From the NCBI GenBank assembly GCA_020630735.1, contig JAHDIP010000025.1, forward strand, positions 1 through 41,243: a stretch of 41,243 nt of DNA. The letters are read 5' to 3'. Shown in pieces: positions 24,064-34,139 of the stretch. The notes under the pieces were generated by a model. That model ran no database searches. It had not been told where the DNA came from and saw nothing but the letters and a program-made list of their open reading frames with translations. Position 1 is the stretch's first letter, and the number at the start of each line of letters is the position of its first letter. The DNA comes from Saprospiraceae bacterium (GTDB lineage: Bacteria > Bacteroidota > Bacteroidia > Chitinophagales > Saprospiraceae). The translations under genes were made by a program, and so were the position numbers.

Positions 24064-27000
24064 ATGAAGGAGACACAAGACGTATTTAAGAAAATTATCT
24101 GGAAAAAGAGACGACGACTGTTTTTTAGTATACTAAAATGGTTTGTTTTCGCATGTCTTGTGCTGTTTTTAATCGTATGGCTTTTGCTCCAAACAGAACG
24201 CTTCCAAAATTGGGCACTCCAAAAAGTAACGACTTACCTTTCTGAAGAATTAAATACAACAGTAGATGTCAAACATATCGACATTGATTTTTTTGATAAG
24301 CTGGTTTTAGAAGACCTTTTTATAGCTGACCAAGCTGGCGATACCTTACTTTATAGCGAATCATTGTCCGCTAATTTTAATACTAATTTAATTCGCATTA
24401 TTCGCAGCGATTTGGAGATTGACGCAATCTCTTTAAACAATACTCAAATTAATATTCGTAGAGATTCGGGGCAGTATGTAGATAACCTTCAGTTTATTAT
24501 TGATGGACTAAGCAATCCAAATAAAAAAGATGATCCGAATAAAAAGAAAAAGCCATTCTTTTTAGACATCAATACCTTATACCTAAATAATATTTCTTTT
24601 CTTAAAGAGAATGTTCCAAATGGGAATCGTCTTTTTATAAAATTGCCTAAAGGCACAATTAAGATTGACTCAATGAGTCTGCCCGACAATCAATTTGCTA
24701 TTCATTCGTTAATCGCTGAACAACCCTATGTGGAATTAATAGAGTCTGAACGGATTCCTTTGCCTCCTCTTCCTATAGATTCAACGACAGTTGGAGAAGA
24801 ATTTGTGGAAGAACCTGATAGTCTAAAAAAAGAACTTGTCATTACAGCATTAAAAGTCCGATTGAACGATGCTATTTTTAATAGAACCAACCATCGAAAC
24901 GAGCCCAAGTGGGATAATGAACCCATTAAAATTGACTACAATTATTTAGGTGTAGATGATATCCAAATTGCGGTGGATAGTTTTAAATATACCGAAGATA
25001 AATTTACTGGAAAGGTAAATCATTTATCGTTGAAGGAAAAACATGGTTTTGTAATAGAAGAACTTAGAGCCAATGATGCTACCATTTCCAACCGACGAAT
25101 TATTCTCAACGATGCTCGCTTAGTCACTCCATACAGTAGTATTGGCGACACGATGGTTTGGAAATATCGTGCCTATAAAGATTTTGAAGAATACCCAGAC
25201 AAAGTTTTAATGGATGGTCGTTTTTATGATTCCAAAGTGGCTATAAAAGACATCATGGCTTTTGCAGGGGGAATTGACAATAATGCTTTTTTTCATAAAA
25301 ACAGAGATGCGATTGTCGAATTAGACGGTCGATTAAGTGGAAGAGTCAATAATCTAAAAGGTAAAAATCTAGATATAAAAATTGGAAACAATTTACGATT
25401 TCAAGGAGATTTTGGTTCTCGTAACTTGACGCAAAGAAACGAAGAAATTCTCAACCTCAATGTAAAACACCTAACGACGAGTATGCAAAACTTGCATCTC
25501 CTTCTACCTAACTTTGATCCACCAGCTAATTTTGAAAAATTGGGCAACCTCGATTTTAGCGGTCGTTTTGATGGGTTCTTTATTGATTTTGTGGCAAATG
25601 GTGATTTGCGTACTGATTTGGGACGGGCAGTTACCAATATGCGTTTAGACTTAAAACCTGGTCGAGAGCGAGCTTCTTATTCTGGAAAATTAGAACTCAT
25701 CGACTTTGATCTCGGTGCTTGGTCGAATGACGATCAATTGGGTAATATTACATTCTCTTCTTTTGTTGAAGACGGAAAAGGTCTTACACTCGAAACAGTT
25801 AGTGCCCAATTAGGAGCTAAAATCGAAACCTTTACCTATAAAGGTTATACCTACGAAAATGTAGAAATGGATGGTCGTGTCAATCAAAATTTATTCGATG
25901 GAGATTTTTCTATAAAAGATGATAATATTGATTTTAAATTTAATGGATCAATTGACTTTTTAGATACTATACCTAAATTTGATTTTGTAGCAGATGTCGT
26001 TCGGTTAGATTTAAAATCACTTAACCTTATAGACCAAGATATTGTCATTTCAGCTAATTTAGATTTAGATTTAGTCGATAAAAATATTTCAGATATTCAT
26101 GGGCGGGCAGCTCTTTATAATATCGATATTCAACGAAATCAAACAGAACATTATTATATTGATTCATTGATAGCTAGTTCAGAGTTTAGAGATGGAGATT
26201 ATCGAATATTTAAAATTGATTCGGAAATTTTATCCATTAATCAAATGGATGGATATTTTGATATTCAAGAAGTACCCAATGCCTTGTTGCTTTATTTTGA
26301 AAAAAACTTTACGGGGTATTTTTCTAGACTCAATTTAAAGAAGCCTCAAAAAGAAGTTCAACAATCGACTTTTGATTTTGATATAGCGATACACGACACC
26401 AAAAACCTTACGCACTTAATAGACCCAAAACTAGATACGCTCCGCGACATTAGTTTGATTGGCTATTTTGATAATATGAAAGACACGCTAGACCTTACAT
26501 TAGAAGCACCAGGTTTTAAATTCGATATGGTTGAAGTAAAAGATATTGAATTAATTCTCAATGCATCTAAAGATGAAGCGTCTATAGACATAGCTGCTGA
26601 AAATACCAAAATCAATGAAAAAAATGAATTTCCTTTAGTCTCGGTTTCTGGTTATGTGTTTGGAGATTCTTTAGATTTCGGAATACAGTCAAACGATTTT
26701 TCTCAGACTATCGCTTCTATAGATCTGAGAGGTTTGTTGACTCTAGAAGATCAGGGTAATGCAAAAATAAGTTTTGATAATTCCAATCTAGCTTTCTTAA
26801 ATGACATCTGGCAAATTGATGAAAATAACCAAATTACTTTTGGTAAAAATTATATTAATACTGAAAAATTTGAATTGAACAATGGTCAACGTTTTGTACG
26901 GTTAAAAAGTGTAGACGAAAAAGGATTACAACTTTTAGTAGATGGTTTTGATCTTTCGATTATTGATGATTTTTGGAATTATAACGAATTAGATTTTAAT

Positions 27001-28953
27001 GGTGGTTTTACCGTCGATGCTCAAGTTAGAAACATCTTTACACTCGAAGATGTTACAGCTACTATTTTGGCAGATACCTTTATTATGAATGGTGACGATT
27101 GGGGACTCTTTCGTGTAGATGCAGAAATGTCAAGTTTAAAAGAGCCTGTCAAAGCTACTGTATTTCTGACAAAGGAAACACAACAACTTACTGTTGAAGG
27201 AAATTATTATCCTCCAACAATAGACAAAGCAAGGTTTTCAAAAGAGGCTAATTATTTTGATTTCGATGCAGATATTTCTGGTTTTCCAGTTGAGTTAGCC
27301 GATTATTGGATTGGTAATCAAGTATCAAATACTACAGGAAATTTTGATGCTAAACTCAAAATTTTTGGTGTGCCAAAAGAACCTAATATAGATGGTTGGA
27401 TAAGTATTTATGATGCTTCGATCATGGTTGATTATCTACAAACAACTTATTTTATTGACCGAGATACCGCATTCGTTTCTAATTTCATGTTTGACGGAAC
27501 AGGTAGTACGATTACAGATGAATATGGGAATGTAGCAGATGTTTATGGTGGTATTTCTCACAATCATTTGAAAAATCTCGGTCTTGATGTTCGCTTGGTT
27601 TCTCCAGAGTTTTTAGGAATGAATACAACCAAAGAAGATAACGAATTATTTTATGGTACAGCGATTGGTGCCTGTGATGTTAAGTTTTTTGGAAATTTCA
27701 AACAGCCCAATGCTATCATAGATGCAACGAGTAAGGCTGGTACTAAAATCGCTATTCCGATTTCCTATGATCAAGATGCGCAAGAAGTAAGCTTCATAAA
27801 ATTTGTTGACAAAACCAAAAAAGAAAGAGATACTTTAGTTTCTGGAAAAGACCTTAGAGGACTGAATGTCGATCTGAATTTAACGGTGACCGAAGATGCA
27901 GATATGTCTTTAATTTTTGACGAACGAGCTGGTGATGTAATCAGAGGAAAGGGGAGAGGCGATCTGCAAATTGGTGTCACTCGTGCGGGTGATTTTACCA
28001 TGTATGGAGACTACGAAATAGAGACTGGCGAATATTTGTTTACCTTGTACAATCTAATTAATAAACCTTTTAATGTGAAAAAAGGGGGAACGATTCATTG
28101 GTTTGGTGATCCCTTTGGTGCTTTAATAGATATTGATGCAGACTATAAAGGATTGAGTACTGCGCCTTATAATTTTATCGAAGAATATATCGATAATCTG
28201 GATGGCAATATTCAAGATGCCGCTCGACAACCTACTAGTGTTGATCTTACAATGAATCTTGAAGGAGAACTATTACAACCAAACATTACCTTTGATTTGG
28301 CATTCCCAAGGCTTACTAGCGAATTAAAAAACTATACGGATAGTAAATTGAGAGTAGTCAGAAATGACCAAAATGAACTCAATCGTCAAGTTTTTGGTCT
28401 GATGGTCATTGGTGGATTTTTACCATCTGGAAATATCGGTGGATCAGAAGTTGTAACAGGTATAAATACAGTTACCGAATTTTTATCTAATCAATTATCC
28501 ATTTATTTAACCGAATTATTGTCCGAAGTATTTACAGATGTAGGCTTTATCTCTGGCGTCGATTTCGACATCGCTTATAATGTGTACCAAGCAGATCACG
28601 TTGATCTAGGCGATACCGATCGTTTTGCCCGAACAGGAAGCGAACTACAACTTCGTCTTAAAAATAATTTATTCAATGATCGCCTTTCTATCAATGTTGG
28701 TAGTAATATTGACCTCGGAAATAGCGCCTTGCAATCAAGCAATGGTTCTTATGTTGCTGGAGATATTGTGATCGAATATATTTTGACAAAAGACCGTCGA
28801 TTCAAAATTCGTTTTTACCAAAGTAGTCAACCTTCGATTCAAGGAGGTAGAAGAAATAAAACAGGTTTAGGTCTAAGTTATCGTAGAGAGTTTGACACGT
28901 TCAAAGAGTTTTTAGATGGGATGAAACGTTCTGCTAAACGAACAATTGAGTAA
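24064..28953 (+). CDS. tamB: TamB-like translocation/assembly module protein
   Basis: A 1629-residue protein: one N-terminal membrane anchor after a basic stretch (KKRRRLFF, helix about 18-41), then more than 1,500 residues of repetitive beta-strand sequence with frequent Asp/Asn/Thr and 'VDGxxL/I' patterns, ending in the TamB C-terminal domain (about 1250-1629; RGKGRGDLQIGVTRAGDFTM, YEIETGEYLFTLYN, YLTELLSEVFTDVGF). This fits TamB and the wider AsmA-like/bridge-like lipid transfer group, which span the periplasm and serve outer-membrane protein assembly or lipid transport. ATG 24064 is preferred to a TTG 14 codons upstream because it leads straight to the basic anchor. No BamA-like TamA/TamL gene is adjacent. 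Confidence 0.9.
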   Translation: MKETQDVFKKIIWKKRRRLFFSILKWFVFACLVLFLIVWLLLQTERFQNWALQKVTTYLSEELNTTVDVKHIDIDFFDKLVLEDLFIADQAGDTLLYSESLSANFNTNLIRIIRSDLEIDAISLNNTQINIRRDSGQYVDNLQFIIDGLSNPNKKDDPNKKKKPFFLDINTLYLNNISFLKENVPNGNRLFIKLPKGTIKIDSMSLPDNQFAIHSLIAEQPYVELIESERIPLPPLPIDSTTVGEEFVEEPDSLKKELVITALKVRLNDAIFNRTNHRNEPKWDNEPIKIDYNYLGVDDIQIAVDSFKYTEDKFTGKVNHLSLKEKHGFVIEELRANDATISNRRIILNDARLVTPYSSIGDTMVWKYRAYKDFEEYPDKVLMDGRFYDSKVAIKDIMAFAGGIDNNAFFHKNRDAIVELDGRLSGRVNNLKGKNLDIKIGNNLRFQGDFGSRNLTQRNEEILNLNVKHLTTSMQNLHLLLPNFDPPANFEKLGNLDFSGRFDGFFIDFVANGDLRTDLGRAVTNMRLDLKPGRERASYSGKLELIDFDLGAWSNDDQLGNITFSSFVEDGKGLTLETVSAQLGAKIETFTYKGYTYENVEMDGRVNQNLFDGDFSIKDDNIDFKFNGSIDFLDTIPKFDFVADVVRLDLKSLNLIDQDIVISANLDLDLVDKNISDIHGRAALYNIDIQRNQTEHYYIDSLIASSEFRDGDYRIFKIDSEILSINQMDGYFDIQEVPNALLLYFEKNFTGYFSRLNLKKPQKEVQQSTFDFDIAIHDTKNLTHLIDPKLDTLRDISLIGYFDNMKDTLDLTLEAPGFKFDMVEVKDIELILNASKDEASIDIAAENTKINEKNEFPLVSVSGYVFGDSLDFGIQSNDFSQTIASIDLRGLLTLEDQGNAKISFDNSNLAFLNDIWQIDENNQITFGKNYINTEKFELNNGQRFVRLKSVDEKGLQLLVDGFDLSIIDDFWNYNELDFNGGFTVDAQVRNIFTLEDVTATILADTFIMNGDDWGLFRVDAEMSSLKEPVKATVFLTKETQQLTVEGNYYPPTIDKARFSKEANYFDFDADISGFPVELADYWIGNQVSNTTGNFDAKLKIFGVPKEPNIDGWISIYDASIMVDYLQTTYFIDRDTAFVSNFMFDGTGSTITDEYGNVADVYGGISHNHLKNLGLDVRLVSPEFLGMNTTKEDNELFYGTAIGACDVKFFGNFKQPNAIIDATSKAGTKIAIPISYDQDAQEVSFIKFVDKTKKERDTLVSGKDLRGLNVDLNLTVTEDADMSLIFDERAGDVIRGKGRGDLQIGVTRAGDFTMYGDYEIETGEYLFTLYNLINKPFNVKKGGTIHWFGDPFGALIDIDADYKGLSTAPYNFIEEYIDNLDGNIQDAARQPTSVDLTMNLEGELLQPNITFDLAFPRLTSELKNYTDSKLRVVRNDQNELNRQVFGLMVIGGFLPSGNIGGSEVVTGINTVTEFLSNQLSIYLTELLSEVFTDVGFISGVDFDIAYNVYQADHVDLGDTDRFARTGSELQLRLKNNLFNDRLSINVGSNIDLGNSALQSSNGSYVAGDIVIEYILTKDRRFKIRFYQSSQPSIQGGRRNKTGLGLSYRREFDTFKEFLDGMKRSAKRTIE

Positions 28954-28968
28954 GTTGATTTTTATTTA

Positions 28969-29012
28969 GGCAAATTAAAGTTTATAGATACTCATCTTGG
29001 ATAAATCTTTTT
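28969..29012 (+). repeat. Dispersed repeat unit, third locus
   Basis: GGCAAATTAAAG through CATCTTGGATAAAT and a T-tract matches the reverse complement of the unit at 11472-11516 at about 41 of 44 positions. It lies in the 3' region of the tamB-like gene, just before the terminator. It is a single unit, without its inverted partner. Confidence 0.8.
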
Positions 29013-29037
29013 CTACTATATTTGAGCATTACTAAAT

Positions 29038-29085
29038 GCGAAGTGGGTCTTTTGATAATAATTCAAAAGACCCACTTCGCGTTTT
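29038..29085. terminator. Intrinsic terminator after the tamB-like gene
   Basis: Perfect 18-bp arms GCGAAGTGGGTCTTTTGA (29038-29055) and complement (29063-29080), 7-nt TAATAAT loop, then GTTTTA and a further T-tract. It lies between convergent genes and probably ends plus-strand transcripts best. Confidence 0.88.
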
Positions 29086-29098
29086 ATACGAGCTTTTT

Positions 29099-30133
29099 TT
29101 ATTTTTCGAACAACTCAATATAGACAGGAAAGTGATCACTAAAACCACCATAATAATTTGGACCACCATATGTTTTGTTTGGTTTAGCTCCTACTTTTTT
29201 ATCCATATAGATCATCCATTCTTCTTTGATGATTTTGGCGTCTCCGACCTCAATCCCTTTTTCATTTTTTAGATTGCCAGAAACAATAATTTGGTCAAGC
29301 ATATTCCAGTTGGATTTATAACGGTAAGTGCCAGAAGTAGGAGTGTCCAAAGCTGCAGTACAATTATACAAGTACTTCGATCTGGATTGTGGTTCTTTTA
29401 CTGCACTCAAGGTTAAGGCTACACTTTTGTTATCAGTTTCATCATTCAAGTCACCCATTATAATAATATTAGCTTCAGGATTAGACTCGAAAATTTCGTT
29501 TACTTTTTTTCGTAATTGTTTTGCCACGTATATTCGTTTGGGTTCACTCTTTGTTAACCCACCTCTACGAGACGGCCAATGGTTAACAAAAATATGTAAC
29601 TGATGTTTGCCGTTTAGTGTACCTTCAACATGAAGAATATCACGAGTGGTATAATCTTCAACAATCTCTTTCGGAAAATCAATAGCTATTTTATTGCTAT
29701 TCGAAACAACAAAATCTTTAGTCTTATAAAGTAAAGCAACATCGATTCCTCTAATGTCAGGAGAGTCAAAATGTACTACGCCATATTTATGTTTTGCCAA
29801 AGCATCTGTTGCTGCCAAGTCAATCAGTACTTTTTCATTTTCAACCTCACAAAGGCCCAAAAGACTTGGAGCATTCATGGCTGTAACAACCTTTGCTAAA
29901 TCAAATAATTTTTTTTGATAGCGTTCAGTTGTCCATTTCTTTTTACCTGTAGGCGTGAATTCGTCATCCTTGGTTTTAGGATCATCGTCTGTATCGAATA
30001 GGTTTTCGACATTATAAAAGGCTACACCATTGGCTCCTTTTGTTTTTTGGACAGCGCTAGCTGTTTTGGTACTATTACAAGCAGAAAATGCAAGGCAAGT
30101 GATTATGGTCCACAGGAAAATATACTTCTTCAT
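29099..30133 (-). CDS. Endonuclease/exonuclease/phosphatase-family lipoprotein
   Basis: A 344-residue lipoprotein (FSAC lipobox, Cys19) with an EEP (DNase I-like) domain from about residue 35. Visible motifs: FYNVENLFD, CEVENE with the metal-binding Glu, VNHWPSRRGG with the catalytic-type His, IIMGDLNDE with Asp/Asn, and SDHFPV with the final His. Family members cut phosphodiester bonds in nucleic acids or lipid-linked substrates; an exported form suggests extracellular or periplasmic nucleic-acid or phosphate scavenging. Its stop lies 14 bp from the terminator hairpin. The upstream receptor gene ends 104 bp before its start, so it could be read from the same operon. Confidence 0.9.
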   Translation of the reverse strand: MKKYIFLWTIITCLAFSACNSTKTASAVQKTKGANGVAFYNVENLFDTDDDPKTKDDEFTPTGKKKWTTERYQKKLFDLAKVVTAMNAPSLLGLCEVENEKVLIDLAATDALAKHKYGVVHFDSPDIRGIDVALLYKTKDFVVSNSNKIAIDFPKEIVEDYTTRDILHVEGTLNGKHQLHIFVNHWPSRRGGLTKSEPKRIYVAKQLRKKVNEIFESNPEANIIIMGDLNDETDNKSVALTLSAVKEPQSRSKYLYNCTAALDTPTSGTYRYKSNWNMLDQIIVSGNLKNEKGIEVGDAKIIKEEWMIYMDKKVGAKPNKTYGGPNYYGGFSDHFPVYIELFEK

Positions 30134-30237
30134 TGTTTTTATTTTTGAAGGCGTAAAGGTATGAAAATATTTAAAATCAAAATGTAAATAAAAATTAAAA
30201 TCTCTAATGTTTGGTTTACTGATTTTTGGAGATGTAC

Positions 30238-32694
30238 CTAAAACCCAAAATTGACAAACAGAGTAGGAGTAAAAGGAGTTGCCAAAGAAAAGGTCGTTTT
30301 ATTATCAGGGAAATTCGAGAAATTATTATAGCGAACATTTTTTCGATTAAAAACATTCAAAATCGAAATACCAGATGCTAGATCAAATTTTTGTGTATTA
30401 AATTTATACAAGGCAGAAATATCAAGGCGACTATAAAAGGGAATATTCTCTTTCAAGTTCGCGTCTGTAGTATTCGGTATGCCTGAACCATATACATAAT
30501 TGATAGAAAAATAATAGGGCTTAAAATTAAAAATGCCAGCAGCTTTAAATTCATGCCGCTGATCTTGAGGTGCACGTTGGTAGCTTTTAGAACTAAAGTT
30601 GTCGAAATATTCTTCTGTTTTGCTGAGCGTATAGACTGCCCAAATATTGTGTTTGCCGAATTGTTTTTTAGCAGAGAGATCAAGCCCCCTACTTTTGCTT
30701 TTACCATAACTTAACTCTAGGTTTTCATCATTTGATTTAGAAAACCATCTACTTAAACCATTCGTCCGCTTATAAAAACCTTCTATTTTCCATTCAAAAT
30801 TATTGGACTGATGTTCGATACTAGCAACAAAATGATCGCTTTCTAAAATCGAGTTTTTATTTTCAATATTCCAAAAATAAAGGTAATTATTAAAGTTATC
30901 TACAATCGCATTTTCGTTAATAAATTGGTAATGCTTCCCATAGGCAAATTTTGTAGTCAAAGTAGCAAGAGGATAGATGTTTAATGTTAATCGGGGTTGA
31001 AGATAAGCCTTCATTTTTTCTACTAATGGAAGGTCTAATTTTAGACCTGCGACAACGTCTGCTTTTTTAGAAAGTCGAATTTGATCTTTTGCAAAAAACT
31101 GTAATCTACTTCTTTGATCGACAAAAGATTTAATCGTCGCTTTCGTAGTATCTTGTTTGAAGGACGTACTATTTCGAATAAAATTACTTCCTACATTTAG
31201 ATGATGTCTTTTTGTCGAAGGAAGGATATGATTTATTTTTACAGACTGTTCTTTAACACCATTTTGAGTATTATTAGATAAGGTAGAAATAACGTCTGTC
31301 GAGTCTTTATCTATCCAAATACTAGCTTCATTTTCGAACATTGAATCAAAAGTAGAGGCTGCAAAAGTGATATTGGTGAGTGCTCCATTTTTCCAATTTT
31401 TCCCATAATAAAAAGAAGCACCAGATTGTTGATTGGAAATGGTTGATTCGAAAAAGTATTGATTCATTTCTTTTTCTTCTATAAAATCTGTAAACGAATC
31501 AGTACTTGAAAGTATGCTAAAAGCGAATTGATCTCCTTTTTTGCGGTTACCCGAAAACTTTAAATTAATATCTCCAAAGTCTGATCTTCCTAGTTGATCA
31601 TTCAATTTGTAATTGTAAAAACCATAATAAGTTTTTCGAGCAGAAAGTTGTAAAGCAGCACGTTGAGCAATTGGAATATTGACGAAAGCATTTGCGATTT
31701 CGCTACTTAGATTAAGCCTTGCTCCAAATTTATTTTTATTACCATTAAAACTAGAAATATTCACAAAGCCTCCTACACGATCACCTATATCTACTTGATA
31801 AGCTCCCTTATGTACTTCAATATCTTTTACGATTAATGGGTTGACTGAGCCAATATCATCATACAAACTACTCGCACTAAAAAGCGTCATCCCATCAAAG
31901 ACAATATGTGTTTGTCCTTTATAGGAACCCCAGATTATAAAGTCTTTACTTTGTTCACCTGCCGCTAAAATACCCGCTTGTAATCTAAGCATATTAAAAA
32001 TTGCATTGCTATTATTGCCAGGTAAAAAAGTAGCAATTTTCTGATTCACTTTTATCAATCCAGTGGACATGGGTTGAGTAGAGATACGACTAAGTGGTTT
32101 TATTTTTTCTGCTTTTACGACTACTTCCTCTAGTCCTACGATCTGAGGTGACAATTCAATGCGTTGAACACTTGCCGTATTATAAATGGTGTCTACTTGA
32201 AAATAGCCTAAATGCGAAACAGCTAAGCTAACCTTGCTGTCAATGGTCTTGAATGAAAAGTGTCCATTTAGGTCTGTTTGTAAGATGGTGCTATTAATTT
32301 GAACCATAGAAAAGGGTAGTGCTTCGCCATCTTTTTGATCAACGATTTGTCCTTTAAAAATTAAAAGCGGGGATCTTGTCGTATCCGAATATTCGTTTTC
32401 CTTTTTTTCATAAAGTAAAAAAACATCTCCAATTTTTTTATAGGAAAGACCACAAGACTGGAGTATTTTTTTTAATGCTTTGGAAGGAGTAGCAAAAGTC
32501 GAAGAAATATTGATTATACAGTTTTCGACTAGAGCATCATTGTAAGAAAACTGAAGATCGTATTTGTTTTTTAGCTCTAATAAAACAGTACCCAATGGCT
32601 GATCTTCGGCATTGAGTACGATGGATTGAGCTTGGATACTAGCTGCAAGAAAAAATAAAAAACTGATAAGAATCAGTCGAATTTGTTTGACCAA
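30238..32694 (-). CDS. TonB-dependent receptor with STN signalling domain
   Basis: An 818-residue outer-membrane receptor and transducer. Domain order: signal peptide (to about 22, IQAQ), STN domain (about 24-95), CarboxypepD_reg-like domain (about 110-195), plug (about 200-310, with FNMLRLQAGIL and VGGFVNISSFNGN) and a beta-barrel to the terminal Phe. The STN domain is the part that contacts FecR-type anti-sigma factors across the periplasm, matching the neighbouring genes. It begins at TTG 32694, six T after the fecR-like stop, with no ATG available before residue ~125. The ligand is unknown: iron chelates or glycans are the usual ligands for this class. Confidence 0.93.
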   Translation of the reverse strand: MVKQIRLILISFLFFLAASIQAQSIVLNAEDQPLGTVLLELKNKYDLQFSYNDALVENCIINISSTFATPSKALKKILQSCGLSYKKIGDVFLLYEKKENEYSDTTRSPLLIFKGQIVDQKDGEALPFSMVQINSTILQTDLNGHFSFKTIDSKVSLAVSHLGYFQVDTIYNTASVQRIELSPQIVGLEEVVVKAEKIKPLSRISTQPMSTGLIKVNQKIATFLPGNNSNAIFNMLRLQAGILAAGEQSKDFIIWGSYKGQTHIVFDGMTLFSASSLYDDIGSVNPLIVKDIEVHKGAYQVDIGDRVGGFVNISSFNGNKNKFGARLNLSSEIANAFVNIPIAQRAALQLSARKTYYGFYNYKLNDQLGRSDFGDINLKFSGNRKKGDQFAFSILSSTDSFTDFIEEKEMNQYFFESTISNQQSGASFYYGKNWKNGALTNITFAASTFDSMFENEASIWIDKDSTDVISTLSNNTQNGVKEQSVKINHILPSTKRHHLNVGSNFIRNSTSFKQDTTKATIKSFVDQRSRLQFFAKDQIRLSKKADVVAGLKLDLPLVEKMKAYLQPRLTLNIYPLATLTTKFAYGKHYQFINENAIVDNFNNYLYFWNIENKNSILESDHFVASIEHQSNNFEWKIEGFYKRTNGLSRWFSKSNDENLELSYGKSKSRGLDLSAKKQFGKHNIWAVYTLSKTEEYFDNFSSKSYQRAPQDQRHEFKAAGIFNFKPYYFSINYVYGSGIPNTTDANLKENIPFYSRLDISALYKFNTQKFDLASGISILNVFNRKNVRYNNFSNFPDNKTTFSLATPFTPTLFVNFGF

Positions 32695-32700
32695 AAAAAA

Positions 32701-33555
32701 TTATTTTTTAATCTTATAATTGTTGGCATCTATTTTTACAAATGTAAGACCATAAGTTTGACAAATCAAATTTAATGTAGAATCAGCGATTGCTGATTTT
32801 TTGAAATTACCTGTGTAATTTGGTAATCCTGTGATAGAATCATCATATTGGATCGAGATATTATATTGTCGTTCTACTTCTTCTAGCACTTCGGTCAATG
32901 CTTTAGATTTATAATCGAACATTAAACTTTTCCAGCCAATATGAAGATCGGCCTCTTCTGTGCTAGTTGCAATTAATTTATCTTTAGTATCGGCAAACAT
33001 ATTAGCTGTCAAGATAACTTTTTCGTCTGTTAGATTAGAGGACACTCGTACTTTTCCATGTTCACAAAATACCACATAATTATCGTTTCTAGTAGAAATA
33101 TTAAAAGCAGTACCTAACACTTGAGTCGTTCCTTTTTCAGAATATACAGTAAAGTTAGCACCTGTTTGAACCTCGAAAAAACCTTCTCCTTCAAAATGAA
33201 CACTTCTATCAAAAGACCACCAATATGGATGAAATTGTAGACTCGATTCTGCATTTAATAAAACATTAGATCCATCAGGTAAGGTATAAGATAAATGTGC
33301 TCCACGTTCTGAGCTAATCGTTTGTGTATACAATTTGCAAAAAATAGTAGAGCATACTAAAAAAGCTATAGCTGCAGCTGCAGCATATTTGAACCAAGAT
33401 AATTGTCTTACTTTAGTTGTAGATGTTGAAGAAGAATCTTCCATTTTAGCAACTAACTGTTCCCAAACAACATCTTTCGAATGTTTGAAAGGACTTTCCA
33501 ATTGTGGTAAAAGTCGTTCTTCTCCAGGAAGGCTATATTGATGATTATTTGGCAT
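32701..33555 (-). CDS. FecR-family anti-sigma factor
   Basis: A 284-residue inner-membrane regulator. A cytoplasmic N-terminal region (1-52) would hold the sigma factor, followed by a membrane helix (about 55-73), the FecR core (about 85-195: YTLPDGSNVLLNAESSLQFHP, VHFEGEGFFEV, VLGTAFNIS) and the C-terminal FecR_C/STN-like domain (about 210-284: FDYKSKALTEVLEEVERQYN). It receives the ligand signal from the STN domain of the downstream receptor and releases or activates the ECF sigma factor. Its ATG overlaps the sigma gene by 11 bp. Confidence 0.93.
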   Translation of the reverse strand: MPNNHQYSLPGEERLLPQLESPFKHSKDVVWEQLVAKMEDSSSTSTTKVRQLSWFKYAAAAAIAFLVCSTIFCKLYTQTISSERGAHLSYTLPDGSNVLLNAESSLQFHPYWWSFDRSVHFEGEGFFEVQTGANFTVYSEKGTTQVLGTAFNISTRNDNYVVFCEHGKVRVSSNLTDEKVILTANMFADTKDKLIATSTEEADLHIGWKSLMFDYKSKALTEVLEEVERQYNISIQYDDSITGLPNYTGNFKKSAIADSTLNLICQTYGLTFVKIDANNYKIKK

Positions 33556-34039
33556 AATGTCCTAGTTGTTTTTTTAAAGTAGCTAGCGCTAGGCTCATTC
33601 TTTTTTCAATTGCTTTTACACTGATGTCTAAACGTTCGGCTATATCTTTGTAGGTGAGGCCATCTTTTCTACTCATTAAAAATACACTTCGTTGTTTCTC
33701 TGGTAAATTGCTGAGTGCTTTCTCGTAATTTTCTTTCAATTCTTGAAATTCAAAAGTTGTTTCAGGGCTATCTTTTTTTATATCGAAGGCTAAGCTCTCT
33801 ACATAAGCATCAGCAACTTTATTTTTCCTCAAATGACTCAAAAATAAATCAATACCAATTTTATAGAGTAAAGATTTTGTTTTTGTAGGATGATAGTCAA
33901 ATTGTTTTTCCCAGATTTTCATAAATGCCTCTTGCGAAATATCGGTTGCTAGTTCTGCATCGCCACTTCTGTAATAGAGATAGTTTCGTAGTGGGTCAAA
34001 GTATTGATCGAAACAGGTTTTGAATTCTTCTCTTGTCAA
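33545..34039 (-). CDS. ECF RNA polymerase sigma factor, FecI-like
   Basis: A 164-residue extracytoplasmic-function sigma factor. Region 2 (about 10-75) contains the -10 binding helix near DISQEAFMKIWEK; region 4 (about 105-160) carries LPEKQRSVFLMSRKDGLTYKDIAERLDISVKAIEKRM, here read as consecutive short motifs, with the helix-turn-helix for the -35/-33 element. It starts at TTG 34039; an in-frame stop lies three codons upstream, and the next Met is about 40 residues in, so TTG is required. It leads the sigma, anti-sigma, receptor operon. Confidence 0.94.
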   Translation of the reverse strand: MTREEFKTCFDQYFDPLRNYLYYRSGDAELATDISQEAFMKIWEKQFDYHPTKTKSLLYKIGIDLFLSHLRKNKVADAYVESLAFDIKKDSPETTFEFQELKENYEKALSNLPEKQRSVFLMSRKDGLTYKDIAERLDISVKAIEKRMSLALATLKKQLGHYAK

Positions 34040-34068
34040 GTTAAATTAACTTAAAATATTGAAAAGAT

Positions 34069-34124
34069 AAGTTTAAAAATAGAGCATCAAATTTTATTGT
34101 ACTAGATGCTCTATTTTTAAACTT
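34069..34124 (-). terminator. 20-bp-stem terminator between lipoprotein and sigma genes
   Basis: Perfect 20-bp arms at 34069-34088 and 34105-34124, 16-nt loop. The stem has a G/C-containing core (TAGAGCATC) flanked by A/T runs, so on the minus strand it ends in TTTTTAAACTT. It insulates the sigma operon from the lipoprotein gene upstream. Confidence 0.8.
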
Positions 34125-34139
34125 TAATTTTTATTAAGA

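Noticed and set aside
29036-29272. Plus-strand frame crossing the terminator after the tamB-like gene
   Set aside because: It is formed by the terminator hairpin and antisense of the EEP gene; composition is not protein-like.
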